Assembly: GCA_009922885.1 (NCBI GenBank)
Contig: RFUP01000036.1
Location: 1-11,846 of the forward strand
DNA: 11,846 nt
Reading direction: 5' to 3'
Origin: Paracoccaceae bacterium
Lineage (GTDB): Bacteria > Pseudomonadota > Alphaproteobacteria > Rhodobacterales > Rhodobacteraceae
This document shows, one piece after another, positions 7,202-11,846 of this stretch. Under the pieces are notes generated by a model. The model ran no database searches. It was not told the origin of the DNA and was given only the letters and a program-made list of their open reading frames with translations. The stretch's first letter is position 1. Each line of letters begins with the position of its first letter. Made by a program: the position numbers and the translations under genes.

Positions 7202-7348
7202 TTATTGTTTTGACTTGGTGTTCCGGCATCTGTTGGAGCAGTAACGCACCTCATCCCAGACCTTTTCCCACTTTTTGCGCCACGTGAAAGGGAGGCCACA
7301 GCAGGCGCAGGTCTTCGTCGGCAGTTCGGATTTCTTGCGCATCTTCAT
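7202..7348 (-). CDS. DUF2256 family small zinc-finger-like protein
   Basis: This is a 48-residue protein of unknown function. It begins MKMRKKSELPTKTCACCGLP, continues FTWRKKWEKVWDEVRYCSNR and ends CRNTKSKQ. The four cysteines in CxxC...CxxxC spacing (Cys14/Cys17 and Cys37/Cys41, with an extra Cys at 16) could hold one zinc ion. The WRKKW core and WDEVRYCS...CR are the hallmark of DUF2256, whose members are about 45-60 residues. The ATG at 7348 has GGAG ten bases upstream; an ATG two codons later (7342) is also possible. It is divergent from pepN, with 133 bases between the starts, and 143 bases upstream of glcB on the same strand. It is basic and could bind nucleic acid, which is inference only. 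I recall DUF2256 genes lying near cryptochrome/photolyase-like genes in other bacteria; none is seen here. Confidence 0.9.
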   Translation of the reverse strand: MKMRKKSELPTKTCACCGLPFTWRKKWEKVWDEVRYCSNRCRNTKSKQ

Positions 7349-7481
7349 TCGTGAACAACTCCACAGGCGTCAGGAACGGAGAACTAGCCCGACCCTCCGA
7401 GAGGAAAAGGCCGCGCGGCACGGCTTGCGGAGGCTCCGAGCGCGCCCTACCCTCGCGCTGGGCAAGGGACAGGAGTTCTCG

Positions 7482-10061
7482 ATGAAAGACGCGGCAGCAA
7501 GCACGGAAAACCAGACGATCTATCTTGCGGATTACGCGCCGCCCGCGTTTCTGATCGAGGATGTGCAGCTGACGTTCCGGCTGGCCCCTTCTGCAACGCG
7601 CGTGCTTTCGAAAATCCGTTTCCGGCCCAATCCGGCCACAAAGGACCGGAGGTTTTTCCTGCATGGCGAAAAACTCAAACTGATTTCCGCGGCTCTGGAT
7701 GGCGCGCCGCTTGCTGTTTCCCTTTCCGAGACGGGCCTGACAGCGGAAGTGCCGGATGCCCCGTTTGTGTTTGAAGCCGAAGTCGAGATCGATCCGGCGG
7801 CGAATACGGCGCTGGAAGGGCTGTACCTTTCGAGCGGGATGTTCTGCACCCAATGCGAGGCGGAAGGATTTCGGAAAATCACTTATTATCCGGACCGCCC
7901 CGATGTGATGGCGACGTTCACTGTGCGGATCGAAAGTGAACTTCCGGTTAAATTGTCGAACGGGAACCCGACAGCGCAAGGCGATGGCTGGGCGGAGTGG
8001 CACGATCCATGGCCGAAGCCCTCGTATCTTTTCGCTTTGGTGGCAGGTGATCTGCGGGCGGTTTCGGACAAGTTCACCACGGCTTCAGGGCGCACGGTGG
8101 ACCTCAACATCTGGGTGCGGCCCGGCGACGAGGGGAAATGCGCATTTGGCCTCGATGCATTGAAACGCTCGATGGCGTGGGATGAGAAAGCCTATGGGCG
8201 CGAATACGATCTGGACCTTTTCAACATCGTGGCCGTGGATGATTTCAACATGGGGGCGATGGAAAACAAGGGTCTGAATATCTTCAACTCTTCCTGCGTT
8301 CTGGCCTCGCCGGAAACCTCGACGGATGCGAATTTCGAGCGGATCGAAGCGATCATCGCGCATGAGTATTTCCATAACTGGACAGGCAATCGGATCACCT
8401 GCCGCGACTGGTTCCAACTTTGCTTGAAAGAAGGTTTGACCGTATTTCGTGACAGCGAATTCACGGCCGAAACGCGCTCTGCTCCGGTGAAGCGGATTTC
8501 AGATGTGATCATGCTGCGGGCACGCCAGTTCCGCGAGGATGGCGGGCCTTTGGCACATCCGGTGCGGCCAGAAAGCTTCGTGGAAATCAACAATTTCTAT
8601 ACCGCGACAGTTTACGAAAAGGGTTCCGAGCTGGTGCGTATGCTGAAAACGCTGGTGGGGCCGGAGGGCTATCGCGCGGCGCTGGATGCGTATTTTGCGC
8701 GGCACGATGGGCAGGCGGTGACGATCGAGGATTGGCTCAAGGTGTTCGAGGATACCTCTGGGCGGGATTTGAGCCAGTTCAAGCGCTGGTATTCGGATGC
8801 GGGCACGCCCCGGCTTTCGGTTTCAGAGCACTGGTCGGATGGGGTGTTCACGCTGACCTTCGGACAGGACACTCCCCCGACGCCTGGCCAGCCGGAAAAG
8901 CCGCCACGGGTGATCCCGATTGCGGTGGGATTGCTGAACCCGAATGGCGATGAGGTGCTGCCGACAACGGTTCTGGAAATGACCGAGACCAAGCAAAGTT
9001 TCCGTTTCGAAGGATTGGCGGCGCGGCCCATCCCTTCGATTTTGCGGGACTTTTCCGCACCTGTGATCTTGCAGCGGGACAGCACGGCGGCTGAGCGCGC
9101 CTTCCTTCTGGCGCATGACACAGACCCGTTCAATCGCTGGGAGGCGGGACGGGCTTTGGCGCGCGAATGTCTTGTGACGATGGCACAGGGCGGCGAGGCG
9201 GATATGGCCTATGTGGAGGCGCTGCGGCGCGTGCTGGAGGATCCGGCGCAAGATCCGGCTTTCCGGGCGCTTCTGCTGCGGCTGCCACCGCAAGACGAGA
9301 TCGCAGAGGCGCTGCATTCACGCGGAAAGGTGCCCGATCCCGCAGCGATCTGGGCTGCGCACAGGGCCTTGGGGCTATTGCTGGCCGACAGGTTGGAGCC
9401 AATCCTTTCAGCAACTTACGAGGCGATGCGCACAGAAGGCCCTTATCGGCCAGATGCGGAAGATGCCGGAAAGCGGGATCTGCGCGCGACGGTTTTGGCG
9501 CTCTTGACCAAGGTTGACGGTGGCAAACGGGCCTCCGCGCAATTCGCGGCGGCGGACAATATGACTGACGAGTTTGCGGCCCTTTCCGCGCTTCTGGCGC
9601 AGGGATTGGGGGCTGAAGAAAGCCAGCGCTTCCACGACAAATGGCGGCATGATCGCTTGGTCATGGACAAGTGGTTTGCTGCGAAAGCGGCTTATGCGGA
9701 GCCAGATCGGGCGGCTCTCGCCTTGGCAGAACTCACGCAACATCCAGATTTCACGATCAAAAACCCGAACCGTTTCCGTGCAGTCTTGGGGAGTTTTGCG
9801 GGCAATCACGCGGCGTTCCATCATGGGTCCGGATCGGGATATGCAGCTTTGGCGGAGTGGTTGATCAAGCTCGATGGGGTCAACCCACAGACCACGGCGC
9901 GGATGAGCACGAGCTTCGAGACGTGGCCCCGCTATGATGGAGCGCGGCGGGCAAAGGCGCGGGAGGCGCTGACTAACATACTGAAAACCCAAGGGCTTTC
10001 GCGGGATACAACGGAAATGGTGACGCGGCTTCTGGGCGCGGATTCGGATAAAGGGGAGTGA
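7482..10061 (+). CDS. pepN: Aminopeptidase N (M1 zinc metallopeptidase)
   Basis: PepN removes N-terminal residues from peptides in the cytoplasm as part of protein turnover. The protein is 859 residues, close to the roughly 870 of E. coli PepN, and looks complete. The exopeptidase motif GAMEN is at residues 258-262. The zinc site is HEYFH at 294-298, with the third ligand Glu317 in LKEGLTVFRD, giving the family's HEXXH-x18-E. The TVYEKGSELVRML segment, which normally carries the catalytic tyrosine, is present, and the helical C-terminal half is full length. The ATG at 7482 is chosen because AGGAG lies 6 bases upstream and the following YLADYAPPAFLI matches family N-termini. The frame stays open upstream to 7275, but that stretch looks non-coding and overlaps the divergent DUF2256 gene. 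The SDR gene starts four bases after its stop, so the pair forms an operon. There is no signal peptide. Confidence 0.95.
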   Translation: MKDAAASTENQTIYLADYAPPAFLIEDVQLTFRLAPSATRVLSKIRFRPNPATKDRRFFLHGEKLKLISAALDGAPLAVSLSETGLTAEVPDAPFVFEAEVEIDPAANTALEGLYLSSGMFCTQCEAEGFRKITYYPDRPDVMATFTVRIESELPVKLSNGNPTAQGDGWAEWHDPWPKPSYLFALVAGDLRAVSDKFTTASGRTVDLNIWVRPGDEGKCAFGLDALKRSMAWDEKAYGREYDLDLFNIVAVDDFNMGAMENKGLNIFNSSCVLASPETSTDANFERIEAIIAHEYFHNWTGNRITCRDWFQLCLKEGLTVFRDSEFTAETRSAPVKRISDVIMLRARQFREDGGPLAHPVRPESFVEINNFYTATVYEKGSELVRMLKTLVGPEGYRAALDAYFARHDGQAVTIEDWLKVFEDTSGRDLSQFKRWYSDAGTPRLSVSEHWSDGVFTLTFGQDTPPTPGQPEKPPRVIPIAVGLLNPNGDEVLPTTVLEMTETKQSFRFEGLAARPIPSILRDFSAPVILQRDSTAAERAFLLAHDTDPFNRWEAGRALARECLVTMAQGGEADMAYVEALRRVLEDPAQDPAFRALLLRLPPQDEIAEALHSRGKVPDPAAIWAAHRALGLLLADRLEPILSATYEAMRTEGPYRPDAEDAGKRDLRATVLALLTKVDGGKRASAQFAAADNMTDEFAALSALLAQGLGAEESQRFHDKWRHDRLVMDKWFAAKAAYAEPDRAALALAELTQHPDFTIKNPNRFRAVLGSFAGNHAAFHHGSGSGYAALAEWLIKLDGVNPQTTARMSTSFETWPRYDGARRAKAREALTNILKTQGLSRDTTEMVTRLLGADSDKGE

Positions 10062-10065
10062 GAGA

Positions 10066-10800
10066 ATGGCGAGAACACTACTGATCACGGGCGGGTCGCA
10101 AGGCATTGGTGCGGCGGTCGCGCGGCTCGGGGCGGCAGAGGGGCGGGACGTGATCCTGACCTATGCGACCAACAAGGCGGCAGCCGAAAGCGTGGCAGAA
10201 GCCGTGCGCGCGCAGGGGCGGAAAGCAACGATTATTCAATGCGATACCGGAGTGCCTGCGGATATCGACGCACTCTATGACGCCATCCCCAAAGACCTGC
10301 CCATCGACCTTGTGAACAACGCGGGCATCGTGGGGATGACGGCGAAGGTGACGGACCTGACGGCGGAGCGGTTGGAACGGATTTTTGCGGTGAATGTGGT
10401 GGGGGCGATTCTGGTGGCCAAGAAGGCCGTGGAGCATATGCGGGCCGCGCCTGAAAAAGGCCACATCGTCAATATCTCGTCGGCGGCGGCGAAATTGGGC
10501 TCGGCCAATCAATATGTTGATTATGCGGCCACCAAGGGCGCGATTGATACCTTCACGTTGGGACTGGCGGACGAGTTGGCGCCGGAAGGCATCCGCGTGA
10601 ACGCTATCCGCCCCGGTATTATCGACACGGACATTCACGCCAAGGGCGGTGATCCGGACCGTGTGGAGCGAATTTCTCCAATGGTTCCAATGAGAAGAGC
10701 TGGATCGGCGGAGGAAGTCGCGAAGGCTGTGCTCTGGCTTTTGTCGGATGCATCGAGCTATACCACGCGCTCTTTTCTTGAGGTGACAGGCGGGCGGTAA
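10066..10800 (+). CDS. SDR family oxidoreductase, YgfF-like
   Basis: This is a 244-residue classical short-chain dehydrogenase/reductase, predicted to use NAD(P)H. The Rossmann motif TGGSQGIG is at residues 8-15, NNAG at 84-87, the structural Asn at 110, the catalytic Ser in NISSA (about 139) and YAATK with Tyr153 and Lys157. The C-terminus RSFLEVTGGR is typical of the YgfF/glucose-1-dehydrogenase-like group. The substrate cannot be told from sequence. A basic or polar 2' phosphate pocket is not obvious after beta-2 (TYATNKAAAE), so cofactor preference is open. It starts four bases after the pepN stop behind a GGGGAG ribosome-binding site, so it is co-transcribed and perhaps translationally coupled. 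No clear terminator follows it within the next 100 bases. Confidence 0.92.
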   Translation: MARTLLITGGSQGIGAAVARLGAAEGRDVILTYATNKAAAESVAEAVRAQGRKATIIQCDTGVPADIDALYDAIPKDLPIDLVNNAGIVGMTAKVTDLTAERLERIFAVNVVGAILVAKKAVEHMRAAPEKGHIVNISSAAAKLGSANQYVDYAATKGAIDTFTLGLADELAPEGIRVNAIRPGIIDTDIHAKGGDPDRVERISPMVPMRRAGSAEEVAKAVLWLLSDASSYTTRSFLEVTGGR

Positions 10801-10817
10801 CGCCCCCCTTTCCACCT

Positions 10818-10913
10818 GTTAACCAGCGCAAATCCCGTTTCCGAAGCGTATGGATTGCGTATGGAATGTGTATGGCTTGCGTCATGACGTTGGTCAGGCT
10901 CTGAAAGGTTAAC
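10818..10913. repeat. 11-base tandem array framed by GTTAACC/GGTTAAC
   Basis: Four head-to-tail 11-base units lie at 10846-10889: GCGTATGGATT, GCGTATGGAAT, GTGTATGGCTT and the more divergent GCGTCATGACG. GTTAACC (10818-10824) and its inverse GGTTAAC (10907-10913) sit on either side at similar distances (21 and 17 bases). The array is in the 222-base spacer after the SDR gene, about 135-175 bases before the next start. Units spaced by about one helical turn would place repeated sites on one face of the DNA, as in cooperative regulator binding. TTAACC resembles part of the alphaproteobacterial CtrA site, but the full site is not present. Function is inferred. Confidence 0.55.
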
Positions 10914-10987
10914 GCGGGCACATTTCGGCGCGAAGGAGCCGCAGCAAATCCCTACGGCGGTCAGATTTTGGCCCGATTGGCCGTTTA

Positions 10988-11017
10988 CATCCGAGGGCTG
11001 AAACAACCCCTCGGATG
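10988..11017 (+). promoter_or_regulatory. Perfect 10-bp hairpin overlapping the ribosome-binding region of the last gene
   Basis: CATCCGAGGG (10988-10997) and CCCTCGGATG (11008-11017) are perfect inverted copies around a ten-base loop. The 3' arm ends five bases before the ATG at 11023, and the only purine-rich Shine-Dalgarno candidate (GGATGG, 11013-11018) is inside it. No T-tract follows, so it is not a usual terminator. It could instead control translation of the following gene, or mRNA stability. Confidence 0.55.
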
Positions 11018-11022
11018 GCTTC

Positions 11023-11846
11023 ATGCTGGACCTTCGCAGCGCTGGAACGCGCACTCTCAAAGCTCTGATGTCTGCCCCTTTCGTCGGGCGGTCGCCGCGT
11101 GCCGCTGCAGACGCCCGACAGCAAACCGCCGAGGCGTTTTCTGCCGCCATGCATATCCCGATCTGCGAAGATACCGACGAGGATCGCACGCGGCGCGAGA
11201 TGATCGAGGCAGGACAATTCTTTGCGCGGCAGGATCGTTGGGACGATCTGGCCGAAATGATCCGCAGCCATGATGCCACGCGTTCGGCAACGGCGAGCGG
11301 CATGGCGATTTCGCGGCTCTTGAGCTACGGCGCGCGCGCCGATGTGGTGCAGCCGGTGGAAGCGGCGCTGAGCGATCCCGGACTGATGGCCGCCCATGCG
11401 CCGAAAGGTGGCTTGGCGGCGCTGGAAGAGGTTCTGGAGGATGAGCCCGAGGATTACGGCCTCGCGCTTGTTGTCGCAGAGGCGCATGTGGATATCGGCT
11501 GGGCATGGCGCGGACAGGGGTGGAATGCGGAAATCCCCGAGCGCAACTGGCAGGCCTTCCAAGACCATTTCGCGCGGGCGGCCGATATTCTCGACGCGTT
11601 CGACCCCTTCGAGCACAACAGCCCTGCCCTTGCGGCGCTGCGCTGCGCGCTTCTGGTGGCGGACCGCGTGCCGCAGGACCGTGTGGCCGATGATTATGAA
11701 GACCTGATCGATCTGGACCCCGCGAACCCGCGGCATTTGCGCTCGCTGGGATACCACCTGTTGCCGCGCTGGTTTGGCACCTATGACCGGCTTGAGACCG
11801 AAGCGGCGCGCACGGCGGAACGGCAGAGCGATATCTGGGGGCCGGA
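11023..11846 (+). CDS. Hypothetical alpha-helical, possibly TPR-like protein (3' end outside window)
   Basis: An open frame runs without a stop from ATG 11023 through the window end (274 codons). I do not recognise a named family. The protein begins MLDLRSAGTRTLKALMSAPF, has no signal peptide or membrane segment, and is rich in Ala, Asp and Trp. Residues 58-160 look helical with many Ala/Leu/Glu. Residues 225-265 (YEDLIDLDPANPRHLRSLGY, then LLPRWFGTYDRLETEA) have the DPANPRHL spacing common in tetratricopeptide-like repeats. Third-position GC preference fits its neighbours. The frame is closed upstream by TGA at 10999-11001, so 11023 is the first ATG; ATG 11068 is a later option without a ribosome-binding site. 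A scaffold or partner-binding role would fit TPR proteins, but this is inference. Confidence 0.75.
   Translation, partial: MLDLRSAGTRTLKALMSAPFVGRSPRAAADARQQTAEAFSAAMHIPICEDTDEDRTRREMIEAGQFFARQDRWDDLAEMIRSHDATRSATASGMAISRLLSYGARADVVQPVEAALSDPGLMAAHAPKGGLAALEEVLEDEPEDYGLALVVAEAHVDIGWAWRGQGWNAEIPERNWQAFQDHFARAADILDAFDPFEHNSPALAALRCALLVADRVPQDRVADDYEDLIDLDPANPRHLRSLGYHLLPRWFGTYDRLETEAARTAERQSDIWGP

Noticed and set aside
7275..7481. N-terminal extension of PepN from an upstream in-frame ATG
   Set aside because: The extension is Arg-rich, unlike PepN N-termini, and overlaps the divergent DUF2256 gene; the ATG at 7482 has a good ribosome-binding site and gives the family length.
10988..11021. Hairpin as the intrinsic terminator of the pepN-SDR operon
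   Set aside because: No T-tract follows the stem on the plus strand and the next start codon is five bases away.

Overview
The window looks like chromosomal DNA of an alphaproteobacterium, most likely of the Rhodobacterales (Roseobacter group). GC content is high (about 60% by eye). The gene set fits that group: an RTX protein with a C-terminal Hint domain, a PepN aminopeptidase, a YgfF-like short-chain dehydrogenase, a GlcG/HbpS protein next to malate synthase G, and a tiny DUF2256 protein. This placement rests on remembered family resemblance, not on a search.

Layout. Positions 1-955 hold the 3' part of a kynureninase gene (kynU), broken by an internal out-of-frame deletion; a rho-independent terminator follows at about 988-1012. 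A 263-base spacer with inverted repeats leads to a large RTX/Hint protein (1219-3783, plus). Its stop codon overlaps, in a shared TTAA, the stop of a convergent class-I glutamine-amidotransferase-like hydrolase (3780-4553, minus). Further along, on the minus strand, are a GlcG/HbpS-family gene (4676-5101) and malate synthase G (5120-7058). These two are 18 bases apart and end at a hairpin terminator (4608-4634). The malate synthase gene is also broken: about 200 bases are missing near its 5' end, with a frame change. Upstream, still on the minus strand, is a 48-residue DUF2256 gene (7202-7348). The spacer between them carries two inverted repeats. Divergent from it, pepN (7482-10061) and an SDR gene (10066-10800) form a tight plus-strand pair. 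A 222-base spacer then holds an 11-base tandem array flanked by GTTAACC/GGTTAAC, and a perfect 10-base-pair hairpin just before a new open frame. That frame (11023 to the window end) encodes an unrecognised, possibly TPR-like protein.

How the genes relate. The minus-strand glcB-glcG pair is a glyoxylate/glycolate-metabolism unit, and kynU is tryptophan/kynurenine catabolism. Both key enzymes appear inactivated by single internal deletions, while every other gene is intact. pepN-SDR is a housekeeping-type operon. The RTX/Hint protein is a likely type I-secreted surface or extracellular protein; no transporter is present here. I see no obvious defence system, mobile element, CRISPR array, tRNA or rRNA. 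The points most worth a second look are the two matching gene-breaking deletions, the structured spacer before the last gene, and the domain architecture of the RTX/Hint protein.
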